From: Nematostella vectensis
Taxonomy: Eukaryota; Cnidaria; Anthozoa; Actiniaria; Edwardsiidae
Direction of reading: 5' to 3'
NCBI RefSeq assembly: GCF_932526225.1
Contig: NC_064037.1
Coordinates: 5,847,703 to 5,911,702, forward strand
Length of the DNA: 64,000 nt
Shown here: piece after piece, positions 23,492-35,106 of the stretch
Position numbering within the stretch: the stretch's first letter is position 1
Layout: each line of letters opens with the position of its first letter
The notes under the pieces: model-generated
The model's database searches: none
Told to the model about the DNA's origin: nothing
What the model saw: only the letters and a program-made list of their open reading frames with translations
Made by a program: the position numbers and the translations under genes

Positions 23492-26400
23492 TTATACCTT
23501 TCTTTCTGCTACTATTTCATTCACTTCTCTCATGAATTTTGATGTTGGCTTCACCTTAGACAGTCCTGCAATTAAATTATTGTGTAACAGAGTAAAAACT
23601 GTTGGCTGCAGACTTTAACCATTGAGGAGAAAGGGGCCAATTTTACTATAACTAGTATAAGATAAATATTAGCTATCTTATAACACTCTATTTTTGCGAC
23701 TTCAAAAATCAAGCAAAACTAGTGAAATTAAAATGTGCTTTAGTAACAAAAGTGTAACAAACACATGCGAATTGTCCATCTCAACCCCTTACTGTACCAT
23801 ATGTACATTAGAGGACTAATGTACACGGTTAGTATTTCGCCAAAAGTTTTTTGTGTACTCACTTAGATTTCGCACATCCCAATTTTCGCGACACTATTTT
23901 CGCGTCACTTTCATTTCGCTAATTTTTCAAAATCGCGAAATTTGCAAAATTAAAGTGACGCGAAAATAAAGTGTAATAAGGAAGGAAATACGCATAAATC
24001 CCTTTATAGAACGCGGCATTTACCATTTTTAGTTGGCATCCGTTTTGCTTTTTTCACTGGGATCTTTGGCTTGCTTTCTTCTTCCTGATAAAAATCAATC
24101 ATCAATAAGCAAATACCACATTCACAATACGCTTTATGAAGTCTGTCTTACCTCGACTGTTTCTACCTTGACGGTTACTCCCTTGACCTCTGGTTTACGT
24201 TTTGTTGGTGACTTGGTATTTCTTGATTTCTTTACTACAAAAAAGTATGTATATGTGTATAAAAATTCTCTTTTCCAAAGAAAAGGGTTTGTGACTAGCC
24301 TTGCAAAGGGTGGTTATATGAATAATAGCATAAAAATCAATATAGTGGGCTGGCAATCTTCAAATTTACCCCCCATCCAATTAAATTCTACCACTGCCTT
24401 TAAAATAAGCACTTGTAGCCCAGGCAATGATCTGTTGTGATTTGTACCACCTCTTTTTGCCATGTGATTGCTGTTAATATAAAAAAATATATATATACAT
24501 CTAAGCTTGCAACATGACTTCTAGTTGTGTTTTTTTTAATGTCTAGAGTTAAATTATGGTTTAAAAAAATATATCAGAGACAAGGTAGGACAAGACTGCT
24601 CTAAAAATATCAACCTGATTCGAAGACCTGTCATAGCAGAAGTAGCACCCTTCCTTGTCTCTCTTCGTAATTTAATTATATTTGTGGGAAATCACACAGC
24701 AAATCAAAGGTGTAGGAATCGATTTTCACATACATTTCCTGGGCTTTAAAACAAGTACCTTTGGGTGCCAAAGGCCCAGGCTTCCCCTAAAAAAAGAATG
24801 AAAAGGATGTAAGTATTTACTTGCTTTATGGTATTTAAAAAATACCTTTATTTACCAGCATAAACTGTACCTCTCCCTTTTTCTAATGAACTATAAAACA
24901 CCAAGGTCTCTACACACCTTAAACCACATGGTCCGGCCATCATGATCCACCAAATTATTCAAGTCTGTGTTGTAATAGCACTGTAACCACTCTTGGAATC
25001 TAGAGTAACCCGAATATGAGCCAGAGGGTTCATAGCCAACACCAGCTGTATCAAAAGTAGGAGTATTTAGAAAAAAAACATCTGGTACTTTAAGGAATCT
25101 ATTTGTAATGAGTCAATAAATGGTGTAGTGTTGCCTTGACTCAACCCTCCCTTTGGGAAGATGATGCAGTAAGCCTTCAAAGGGGAAGTAACAAAAATGG
25201 TCATTGTGTTCAGTACATGTTGTTACCAGTATAATCTCCTTTTTGCAGCAATTATTGCTCTTTTACACAATAGGGAGTTGTGTGACTGAGCCACAAAAGC
25301 TGCAAATGAGACCATATATACAGCTACAAAAGAAATAAAAATGTAAGGCACAAAAGAGAGAATTAAAATAAAGTGAAATACTAAATGCACATACTTACGC
25401 AAGTTTACCACTTCTCTAGGTACAAGATGACAAAGTTCTAGCAGGTCAGGGGTGCAAGGCTGTAGGAAACAATAATTAATCATATTACTTTATCTAATGC
25501 AAGTCTGACTCAATTAGTTTAGGATAAGTACCTTCTTCTCTTCCGGGTAAACTTGGAGACTTTCTAAAACATCCCTTGCACAGGTAAATGGGGGAATTCC
25601 AGACCTGGAAAGATTGTTGTAGTCTCAAAAGTGTTAAGCTTGATACAGGGGCTCGAGAGAATATAAAACTGTCATTACTATATTGTAAAAGTGTGTCTAG
25701 AGAAAAACTCAGGGTGGGGTACAGAATAGGACGCAGGGGCGTGTCTAGAGAAAAACTCAGGGTGGGGTCCATAGCAGTAATTCACTGACAATAAGTCAAT
25801 TAAGTTCAAAGCAGCATCCTTAGCTCTGGTAATTGTCACTAGATCCATCTAGAAACTTTTTCAATCCAAATGCACATATAAAATTTATAGCCTTCTCATA
25901 TTCCAACAAAGGGGTCAACTGGAGTTGAACTCATCTCATCACATGAGCAAGATAGATCCCCTAGGACCCCTCCACCTTTCTCTGGACATGCGCCTGGAGT
26001 AGACTTCTAATGTGTAACTCACCTAAAAATAATCTCTGCTCTTAGGTAATTCCCTATACCATTGAAGTATCTCTGATTGTGTAAGACCTCACACAGGGGT
26101 TTGTTGAAAACTGAGGAGTCAAGATTATTTAGTACATTTTCACGAAATGCCTGGTACTCAAACATGGGATCAGGACCTCTGTCTTCTGACCAAGTGTCTT
26201 TTACTTGCCAGCCACCAAACCTAAAAGTAGAGAAAATGACATTATTGTTGTCTGTATGACACAGTAGGGCAACTGTTTGATGGATGTCAAACTCTGATGT
26301 CCCTATGCTATCCTGGTGTCACATATCTACATACATAGAACAACATTTTTTTGTATATATCCGGACGTCAGCTATACCCCTCCCCCCCCCTCACCTTATG

Positions 26401-26927
26401 GTCGACTACACCTTCAAAGCATTATATAATGCCTCACAAAAACTAAGGGTAAACTAAATTTTCCACAAAGTTGACCGCCAACTAGTTATATACAAAAAAA
26501 GACAAACACAGCAGTAAATATTTACTGAAGAAGAATGAAACGATCACCTTCTGACATCAACAAAGCTTAAAACAAGGCCCTTGTCTTTCTTCTCTGTCTT
26601 CGTGTAAAAGTTCAAATGTGCATGCTTGTGCATTTCATCGACCGGTCCGAATTGAAATCTACCAGACATTCCGAATCTAAACAAAATACGCAGATCACAA
26701 TTTTTCTTGGCTCTTTTCTTGCCGTTTGCAAGGGGGTATTCGGAGAGGATCACAGCCATTTCTTTGCCCCTGGACTCTGCCCGTATGGTGTATTCCTTAT
26801 AGTTGTGTTCGACCTCAGGGTTCTTGTAGTTTGCTGCGGACTTCTTGATCTTGCCGGTGAAGACGCGTCCTTTACACATTGTGTTGACTAACAAAGCCGC
26901 TTTATGTAATTCTGGCCCCTCTGGCAT
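23492..26927 (-). CDS. NEIL1: NEIL1-type endonuclease VIII-like DNA glycosylase, complete nine-exon gene
   Basis: Minus-strand exons: 26548-26927, 26023-26220, 25532-25604, 25399-25459, 24918-25045, 24759-24786, 24152-24234, 24024-24084, 23492-23565. Every junction is GT..AG and the phases agree, giving 361 residues (human about 390). The protein starts MPEGPELH: after Met removal Pro2 is the nucleophile and Glu3 the general acid. Lys55 in SRGKEM matches the conserved catalytic lysine. The helix-two-turn-helix is QRYFNGIGNYLRAEI (176-190). The zincless finger characteristic of NEIL1 is visible as GRTMWFKGKPGPLAPK (274-289), lacking the zinc cysteines of NEIL2 and bacterial Fpg. The tail (290-361) is Lys-rich and disordered-looking, as in NEIL1 where it binds repair partners. 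Known family role: excision of oxidised pyrimidines and ring-opened purines in base-excision repair, in the nucleus. The last exon could end at the stop used here (TAA) or, less likely, continue through a GTATAA donor. Confidence 0.93.
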
Positions 26928-28407
26928 TGTGGTAAAGTCAATACTTTTCCAGATTAAGAGAAGAAAGCAGTGAATGGTGATTTAAACACGGCACCACGTG
27001 TATTCTCCCTGTCGAAGGGTTGTTTATGTTATGCAACTAGCCGTGAAGTCTCAGGCGTTCCTTTAGAGATCTCCACAGGTATCCCATACAACTGGACCTA
27101 GGCAGCAGAAAGACTAGAAGTAGCCGGATGTTGTAAGATGTCAGAGAAAATTAGAAAATCCTCTGGATGTAAGCTACAAGATATTTGAATGTCCTAAATC
27201 GGCCTATACGCTACTTCTGTGTTACTGCGGTAATCAAAATTCTGCGAACTCTCGCTGCCGCACCAACGATTTCCAAACTCGTCTTCTAGCTTCCGTCATT
27301 CAAAATGTTTGATTCATTGGCAAGCACTTGAATGGCTTCGAATATGGCCACCTCTTCTAATTTTATTGCTTTAGCAGTTTGAACATTATTGATGAGAATT
27401 AGTAGAATATTGCAAATGGCAATAATAATGTAGATTACATTCTCTTCTACCCTGAAGTTTATTCGTATTGAGACTTACCAAGCTCATGTGATTGCACCTG
27501 TCGAAGACCCAATACGTCCGTTAAGGCTCCTTACAGGCGGAAATAAGACAAGGCCCTGACAGGATGACATTTTGACACAAACATCTGGTTGATTCTGACC
27601 GGAAGAGAGCTTTCGGATGTCACCAAAAGAGTAAACAGCGGTGCATTATCAACGGTGCGCGGCCAATATTTGAAGAACGCGCGACTTATGCACGAACATT
27701 TTGAAATAAAAAATGCTTACAGATTCTCAGTTTTATCACGGCGGGTTTCGCACCGCGATAATAACTGCATCATTGACACACGAATTTTCACGTGCTGTCC
27801 TCTGTTTCTTCGATCCTTATCGTCCTAGAATCAGTTTTTTAAGGTGATTTGTGATGCACCAACAAAGGCAATTATAAAGAAAATAACGTTATTTCTAGGA
27901 TAAATGAGAGCGTTTAAAACCAACGCTTCTGATTAGCCGAGCGGGCGCAAACCAAGCCCAAAACAAACTGTACTAATGTACTTGCTTCACACAGCCTGGA
28001 CAAATAAATGAAGGCTTTTTACAGTCAGAGATATTTACGGTAAAGATGAATTGATTACTTAAGACTTCTGCTTGTATCAAATGTTTCTAATTTCCATTTG
28101 TTTTCTTTTAAATAAGATCTTAATGTAGGGCCATTTCCGTTTGTTATTTAGAAGTTGGTAATTTGTTCTTTTGTCGTTAAGAATAAAAATCGGCCCGTTT
28201 TTAAATGTGCGTATCTTAAACTCTGATCAAATAGGTGATTTTAGAAAGTGCATCTTATCATTTATATTTGCTTCGATCTCTAATCACAAGGGACCGCCAA
28301 ACTCAGGTATGAATCACGACTGCGAGTGAGTCTAATGAGCGCGCACATCTTCCAGCCGCCAGAAAAATAAACTTTTCTTATTGAACTGTTGAATAACCAC
28401 CAATAAT
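26928..28407. other. upstream flank of the NEIL1 homologue, otherwise gene-free
   Basis: The first few hundred bases should hold the NEIL1 promoter and 5' leader. I see no TATA box I would defend. No other exon is supported. Confidence 0.4.
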
Positions 28408-28492
28408 GCTTTATTTTTTTTTACATATTATTTATGCTTTATTTCTTTTTACATATTATTTATGCTTTATTTCTTTTTACATATTATTGCTG
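28408..28492. repeat. 30-bp tandem repeat, three units, with a distant copy
   Basis: ATGCTTTATTTCTTTTTACA plus TATTATTT is repeated three times here. One further close copy lies at about 29715-29745. The two sites bracket a 1.2-kb segment. Confidence 0.7.
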
Positions 28493-28583
28493 CGACGCAG
28501 GAGCAGCATACTAATCTTGACATCGCTTTTTAAAACGCTCTTTAGAGTTTCTTTTTAGAGCACATTTCAGTAGGTTTGGAAAA

Positions 28584-28847
28584 ATGTTCACTCGTCAGTT
28601 ACTTGGGACGAGTTACCACAGCTTTCAAAGAGTGTTAAAGGAGAATTTAATAACAGTTTCAGACCGATTTTGCCGACTTATTTTGAGCCGGGTCGAAAGC
28701 GTACCACAAAATTGGACACTAAACAAGCAAAACGAGCATCCTAACTCAATGCCTAAATACTCTAGCTCACTTGGCTATGGACTGTACGGCGTTTGGGAAA
28801 ACTTATCAGTTCAAAACAATGACCCAATGCCTTCTAGTAATTGCTGA
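28584..28847 (+). CDS. hypothetical small protein, 87 codons
   Basis: The ATG is in a purine-rich context (GGAAAAATG). The first 30 residues carry Arg/Lys, Ser and Leu with one acidic residue, somewhat like a mitochondrial presequence. There is no family match, no splice context and no neighbour support, and the frame sits between copies of a short repeat. I list it only as a possibility. Confidence 0.15.
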   Translation: MFTRQLLGTSYHSFQRVLKENLITVSDRFCRLILSRVESVPQNWTLNKQNEHPNSMPKYSSSLGYGLYGVWENLSVQNNDPMPSSNC

Positions 28848-29345
28848 AGAGCATGCAACAAGTTTTAGCAAACCCAAGTGATGCTAAAAATTGAAAAACA
28901 CCTTGACAGAGAAGCTAATACTGTAAAACAATCAAAACAGATTATTATATCGTTTTGTTCATAAATCCAGGCTGTTGTGTTGTTTTAAAAACTGACCAAA
29001 CAGGACGGGGAGGAAATGGATAAGCAAAAAAAAAAAAACCCTACCAATCATGACTCTGGATAAAAAATAGAGACTAATATATTGCCAAATTCTCTAACAA
29101 TTAGCCTACCTTATGTTTATTGGTATTTTTAGCGAAGAAAAACTCAGCGAGATGCGATAAGCTGCCGCCATCTTTGTGTTTGTTTCAAAATGACAGAAAC
29201 AAGATGAGTAGCAGGGGTAAGACCACGGGCGCAAGGAATTCAACATCCCAAATAAAATTTAAGATTGTGCCAGCTATTCAAATCTCGATAACAAAAAAAC
29301 GCCTAAAGGTAAACTTCTCTTGCTATTTTTAAAAATTTCTTGCTT

Positions 29346-29630
29346 AGCTGCAATCAGCGACAAAACTGTTGATAATTATAGCGCTTCAAATGCAGTTTCA
29401 GATGGAAATCTAAATTACGTAGCATAGTGACTTTGATATCTTCCCCTCCCCATCCCGACCCCCTCTTCCCCAAATCAATGTTGGATTCTTTTACTGACAA
29501 CCCTAGACAGCAACTTTGAATGGGGGAAGGGGGATGTGAGTAATAAAAAGTTCCCATATTGTAAATTATTTCAGTAAGACTACTTTTTAGATGTCATTTT
29601 CAACAAGTTTTGTCGCTGATTGTGGCTGCA
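29346..29630. mobile_element. MITE-like element with CAATCAGCGACAAAACT inverted ends
   Basis: CAATCAGCGACAAAACT at 29351-29367 is matched in inverse orientation at about 29605-29622, with further weak similarity outward (GCTG/CAGC words). The interior is C-rich on the left and G-rich on the right and contains no gene. The exact ends and target duplication are unclear. Confidence 0.55.
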
Positions 29631-31094
29631 TGTATACCATGTAGCGTTGGAACAACACTAAAGCAACTGTATATCACTGTCGCAGCATTTCCTTTCTATT
29701 AGAAACTTCTAGTTTATGCTTTATTTCTTTATACATATTATTTATATTTGTGACATGATGTAAGCATCGTAATAAAAAATTGTCAATCAGGCTATATTCA
29801 GAACAAGACACTTTTACACATAATAGTAGTTGAAAAAGCATTTCTCAACATTCTCTTTTCCTCAAAAGAAACAAAAATCTATTTTCACTCTTTTATTACT
29901 GCCTTTTTTAAAACCTGTGATCTCGATGAAAATTATAGAAAAGCGTTTTGTCAGATTAGAACAGTATTAGATAGTGTTTGCCACAACAATGGGCGGATTA
30001 TAGAGGTAAAGGGAATTGAAAATGCACAGAAGAAGTTTCAGTTTTCCTGGCATAAGGCGATAAAATCAAATAAAAAAACCCACATGTTATGTGCCCCATG
30101 TAGATAAGAGGGGCGTAGAACTCTTTTCGTTGTAATTTTGTCTCAGAACAGCACCACATAACACATTGGCTTCAAGGGAGATAAAATAATAACACAGTTC
30201 GTAGCAGTGAAATAACCAAGAAGAAGCCACTATATAAACCTTGAAACGTTGTAGTGTTCTATTATCACCTTCTTGTTAATAGTATAAATAGGTTGAAAAC
30301 GGTTTTAATGATATATTCCTTGACATTCCAGATTCGTGATAAGTGTTATACGGGATTGCTAAATGGTAAGAGAATCATATTTTATTATAAAAAAAACATT
30401 ATATACATCAAACACACTTGTTATCAAGAGACCATGATGTGTTATCTAATGCAGCAATAAAGCTAAAGAAAACAATGTTTCGCCCTTATCAAGCTCACTT
30501 TTATAATTTTGAAAATTATATATAAAACTCATTATCAATAAAAAAAAATACTTTTCATATTTATCAAATAAAACACGTGAAACACATTAAGAACGCGGCA
30601 GTACCACAACAGTCCGCTAAAATCCATGCGATTAGCCTTCATCGTTTGCGTCCAACATACCGCCTTCTAAATGGCACTTTAGAAGGTTTCAGAAAGATAG
30701 CCGGCCAACAGCGCTGCCATAATCTGATCGCAACGATAATGACCAGTGTCTGAAAATATGTTTGCACTAGAAAACTGGTATTCAGTTATGATCCAATAAA
30801 ACTCTCGATACTCGATTAAGATATGTAACTTGGGATATTTGTTAGGAAGGCTCATCTATCCGGCTCTCACAGAAGCAAATGAAAAAAACATCAGTCATGA
30901 AGCCGACTCCGACTTGTATTACATAGCGACGTCAAGTTGACCTATTGCTTGGACAAATAGCTGTTTAGAAAGATGCGCATGCAAAATTGAGCGCGCCGGT
31001 CTTAGCGACAGAGATTAAAATTTGATTTAATCAACGTAAAAGTGAACAGGGATGGAAATCGTGATTTGTTTACATAATTCGAGCTGACGAGAAA
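29631..31094. other. gene-free stretch
   Basis: AT-rich, with no supported exon. The 5' leader of the transcript proposed at 31095 may begin in the last 100-200 bases. Confidence 0.4.
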
Positions 31095-32773
31095 ATGGAG
31101 CAGAAAAAAGGACTAAGAAAGAATGGTCGCCCATTGTTAAGATCATCCGGAAAAATTCACATGATCGATTCATTGGTAAGTTAGAGAAAATATATTTTTT
31201 CTTTCATTCATTCATAGGCAGAATGTTTTCACCTATGTGTGAGTAATTCAATTGATGAACCGTTTATTATTATAAAGTCTAAACATTGTAGCGCCATAGT
31301 TTTAGCAGTCAATACGGAACGGAAGGCTTTTTCTTCTCTTGTCATTTGACTGGTTCCCAAGCAAAGAGTTTTAATTATAAGTTGCCGCCTTCACACACTT
31401 AACCTTGCATATTTGTAACCATCGTAATAAAAGGCTCAAAGAAATATTCCTCTTTTTCTTCCTCAAGGTCTCACGCTATTTGCGGAGACATAAACAATTT
31501 CTAATCTAAATAATAGAGATCAAGTTTTTAAATTTTGTTAGATAAAAAGCGGCATAAACTTCATTTTTTAAAAAGACGTTGCTTTTTTTCATTTCTCAGA
31601 ATCTTTATAACAAAAGGTATGGTCTAAAAATAGCTGTTTAATCTAGCCCCAAATAGATTTCGACAAGTCAAATTGAAAGAAATCACTTGATATACAAAAA
31701 ACATTATTTCTCAAGAATGAGGCGAGTCGTTGAACATTTGCAATAGCTAGCCAATCTTTTTCATACGCCGTATTGTCTCTTTATGCATTACCTCGAGTTT
31801 TGTCCCATCTTATTGCAGTTTTTGCATCTCAGTTATCATCATACAGGGCACAGCAGTACGTTTTTCACTAATCACTGTCACAAAGAGGACTTATACTGTA
31901 TACAGTATATTTTTTTAATTAAAAAACTAATGCTCACCAAAGTCAAAGTGACATTGGATAGTATTCCATGAATGGCTATCGTTTTTGTCACATCGTTATA
32001 AACTGTCTCGCGCCTTGTGGTCAACTCGCCTGAATTGCTCGAATAAAATTTGTTAGTAAAGTCTTGCAAAAGAAAAAAAATATACATAACGTGTGGTAAA
32101 ATTTAAGTTCAAACCAAAGCAAATGACTGATAGTGTTGTTTAGAATGTTCTGGATATTTCTAGAGGAGCATCAATCATTGGTACTTCAGGTACTCTATTG
32201 TATCACAGTTAGATAACACTCTCGCTGATAATAACAGTTCCTTTTGCTAATAGCAAATGCGAAGTACTGCAAATTACGACCCGATGATTATTGTTTTTCC
32301 CTACATCCGTTTATTTTCTGGGCAAGACATTGTAACAAAAAAAAAACACGAATAAATATTCTTTTTTAGAAGACTCACTTTGACAAGTCAGACGTGCTAT
32401 AGTTTCCCTTGCGGCTTTCAATGCCACGGAAGTTTGCCGACTCCTAATACTAAAGTAAACGACTCAAATGATTACTTCGAACAGGAGAATAATTTGGTAC
32501 AAATTGTTCTCTACGTTTTCTTTCAATAATTAAATCAGAGCCATAATAGGTAATGAATGTTTCGGATCGATTTCTAATCTCTCTTTTTCATTAGAAATTC
32601 TCTGCGGGTGGCTGGAAATGGGATTGTATGGGATGAATATTGGTTGGCTTAGTAAGGCGTTTTGTTCAGCGTTCTGGCACGGCATGATGTCTCTTTCTCT
32701 GCAGGTGCAGACAGTAGGATGGCCAGAAAGCCTTTTACGCCAGCAATCAAACTCGGCTGGTCACTCGTCCTAA
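31095..32773 (+). CDS. possible two-exon 49-codon frame upstream of GPCR 2
   Basis: Exon 1 (31095-31175) starts with ATG in the context GAAAATGG, reads MEQKKGLRKNGRPLLRSSGK then IHMIDSL, and ends at a strong GTAAGT donor. An acceptor with a long pyrimidine tract (TCTCTTTCTCTGCAG) ends at 32704. The joined frame is in phase and continues VQTVGWPESLLRQQSNSAGH to a TAA at 32771-32773, 147 bases before the GPCR 2 start codon. It could be an upstream reading frame in a spliced GPCR 2 leader or a separate small basic protein. I recognise no family. Splicing is inferred from consensus sites only. Confidence 0.4.
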
Positions 32774-32919
32774 AGTGCCGCTACAGAATATAACCCTCTT
32801 AGTGCAAAGTAATTGCGCCGCGAGTCAACAACGCAAGAGGTGCTTAACTTGTATCAGAAAACTGAATCGGCCGCTCCGGGCAAACAAACAGAGGCTTAAT
32901 ACATCCATAATATACTGGT

Positions 32920-33870
32920 ATGTTTTACGAGGGATATTGGTTCGATACTAGTCTAACGAGTACCGTTGCGTACTTTATTATCTCTTTTGTGACTATATTG
33001 GGAAACATCCTTGTCTTCGTGTCGTTCCACCGAGATCCCTATCGACAACTCCGCTCATTACAGAACTACTTTATTGTCAACCTTGCAGTTTCTGATCTTT
33101 TCATGGGTACGCTTGCGGAATGGCTTCTCATCGCCACGTACTGGGTAAACCTCCCCGATGTTTTTTTCGCCCACTACCTTGGAGCTATAATCTCAGGGAT
33201 TTCCTCGCTCTTGAACATGACCGCGTTGTCTATTTACCGATATTTCGTCGTCAAGAACCCTCTAACGTACCACGATATTATCACACGTAAGCGCGTTATT
33301 GCGGCGATTGTCGCCGTCTGGATATACACCTTTCATTTGATCCTTCTCCCTTTGTCCGGGTGGCAGTCGGAGGGGTACCAGATCTACTTGTACTCTCTCG
33401 GCTGCGTCTTACCCAGCTGTGTGATATTCGTGACTTATTTCGGTGTCTTCATCACCATTCGCGCGCACACCAAGAATCTTAAGACCACCGCGAACTCACA
33501 GAACTCAGCGCTCAAAAGCGCGGTGAATCGCGAGAAGGCGACGACAAAGACAATGCTGATTTTACTCGCAGTCTTCGTTGTGTTCTGGTTTCCGTTTCTC
33601 GCTATTGATATCGTGATGGTGCAGTGCATACCGTGCCGCGAGAGTCACTCGTTACACGTCGCGCGAGACGTGGCGCTCACGTTTACGTACTTCAGCTCTG
33701 GGATCAATCCGCTTTTGTACGCGTGGAGGGTACAGCAGTTTAGGCGCGCGTTCATACGCGTGCTAGGACTCAAAAAGTTGAACTGTTGGTCTAAAAATAG
33801 AGTCGGGAATAATATGCGCAATGCACAGACCGTAATAGAGCGTGATCCGCGCACAGCATGGGTCACGTGA
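32920..33870 (+). CDS. intronless class A (rhodopsin-like) GPCR, paralogue 2
   Basis: This is a 316-residue single-exon receptor, clearly paralogous to the gene at 21964 (same very short N-terminus MFYEGYWF, similar in all seven helices). Landmarks: GN at 28-29, NLAVSDLFMG with Asp59, helix 3 ending YRYF (Arg107), FWFPFL in helix 6, NPLLY at 263-267, and CIPC in loop 3 (236-239). Position 88 is Gly where paralogue 1 has Cys93, so the usual disulfide from helix 3 to loop 2 cannot form in the standard way. The tail is longer than in paralogue 1 and has one Cys (289) that could be acylated. It would act in the plasma membrane; the ligand is unknown. A spliced 5' leader is possible (see 31095). 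Confidence 0.92.
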   Translation: MFYEGYWFDTSLTSTVAYFIISFVTILGNILVFVSFHRDPYRQLRSLQNYFIVNLAVSDLFMGTLAEWLLIATYWVNLPDVFFAHYLGAIISGISSLLNMTALSIYRYFVVKNPLTYHDIITRKRVIAAIVAVWIYTFHLILLPLSGWQSEGYQIYLYSLGCVLPSCVIFVTYFGVFITIRAHTKNLKTTANSQNSALKSAVNREKATTKTMLILLAVFVVFWFPFLAIDIVMVQCIPCRESHSLHVARDVALTFTYFSSGINPLLYAWRVQQFRRAFIRVLGLKKLNCWSKNRVGNNMRNAQTVIERDPRTAWVT

Positions 33871-33915
33871 TTTGGTGTGGCATTTTAAACGGGATTCGAC
33901 ATTATAGACAAGGCG

Positions 33916-34150
33916 TTACGACATGGTGCGACTTTATACGACATTAGCGTACGTGCGTCACACGAGAAGTGTAGTCATAATAAGGCATTATAGTCCAAAA
34001 GAATATTCAGTCAGATATTACGACATGGTACGAGATTATACGACATTGCGTACATGCGTCACACGAGAAGTGTCGTCATAATAAGGCATTATAGTCCAAA
34101 AGAATATTCAGTCAGATATTACGACATGGTACGAGATTATACGACATCGT
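33916..34150. repeat. 101-102 bp direct repeat, 2.3 units
   Basis: TTACGACATGGTACGAGATT recurs at about 33916, 34018 and 34119. The sequence between (GCGTCACACGAGAAGTGT, then CATTATAGTCCAAAAGAATA) is nearly identical in both full units. It lies immediately after the GPCR 2 stop and probably within its 3' untranslated region. Confidence 0.85.
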
Positions 34151-34794
34151 GCGACATCACTCGAAATTGTGTAACGTACTGCCTCCTTTATGCGAGTTTG
34201 GTAGGAGCAGCCCATCACTAGGACAACGAATCAACAAAAGGGATAGCGTGTTATTTTTACCTAGCCTTTCAGAGCCTCTCTAGCAAACTTTTTGATAATC
34301 TTCCTTTGAACTTTGATCTTTACAATTTAAATCTAGAGGCAAAAGGGCAATATAGCAATTAAAAAAAGCATCAAATAGCAATTTCTTAGATCTTAGCAGC
34401 AGCATACTTTAGTAATTTAGCACACGGTCCAACAACTGTTATATCAAAAGTCAAAGCATCAAAGGGCTGTTAAAGAAAACAAATCAAATATCATATAAAA
34501 ATATATATTATAGTATCAACACAAAAAAGCAACATAATTTTATCCATTTGTATCTCACACACAAAAACCCGCGAGCTTCCCCCTCTAGAAGCAAAAGAAA
34601 AGTCCTATGATGGCCATCTCTCACGACACCCCTCCCCCCCCACCCCGAAGCAAAAGACAAGTCCACCTCTCGCTAAGACAAAGTTTTCGGATGAGGGGGC
34701 TTGGGTAAAACAATGTAGTATTATCATTTTCAATATTCTGTGAACTCGTCAACAGTTCCCAACTGCTCAACCGCTTTCTAGCTTCCATTCAAAC

Positions 34795-35106
34795 CAGGCC
34801 CGTACCAAGGGGGGGGGGGGGGGGGGTGCCCCCTCCCACGACGGCCGAAAGTCCACTTTTGGTTGTCAATAGACGTGCTATTTGTAGACAAAACTATAAA
34901 GCATAAGCCAGGTCACTCCGATATGTCATCAATCCATAAGTCAGACTTTTTTTGTAGCCAAATCCGACAATAAACGTCCCGTGGAGATACTGCAAAGGGT
35001 TTTTATCAGAGAACACCCCCCTCCCCCCGGAAAAATTAGGTCCACTTTTTCGGATTTCGCACCCCCCTCCCCCCCTTCCCCCAAAAAAATCCTGGATACG
35101 GGCCTG
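34795..35106 (-). mobile_element. CAGGCCCGTA-family MITE, copy 2 (inverted)
   Basis: The ends CAGGCCCGTACCAAGG and GGATACGGGCCTG are inverted repeats. The perfect 5-bp duplication CAAAC lies at 34790-34794 and 35107-35111. It is in opposite orientation to copy 1, with the same core and an 18-base G run at 34809-34826. The open frame at 34894-35109 is part of the element and not a gene. Confidence 0.85.

Noticed and set aside
27138-27175. Short ATG exon with a possible GTAAGC donor, divergent from the NEIL1 homologue
   Set aside because: Only about ten codons and no downstream exon found in phase.
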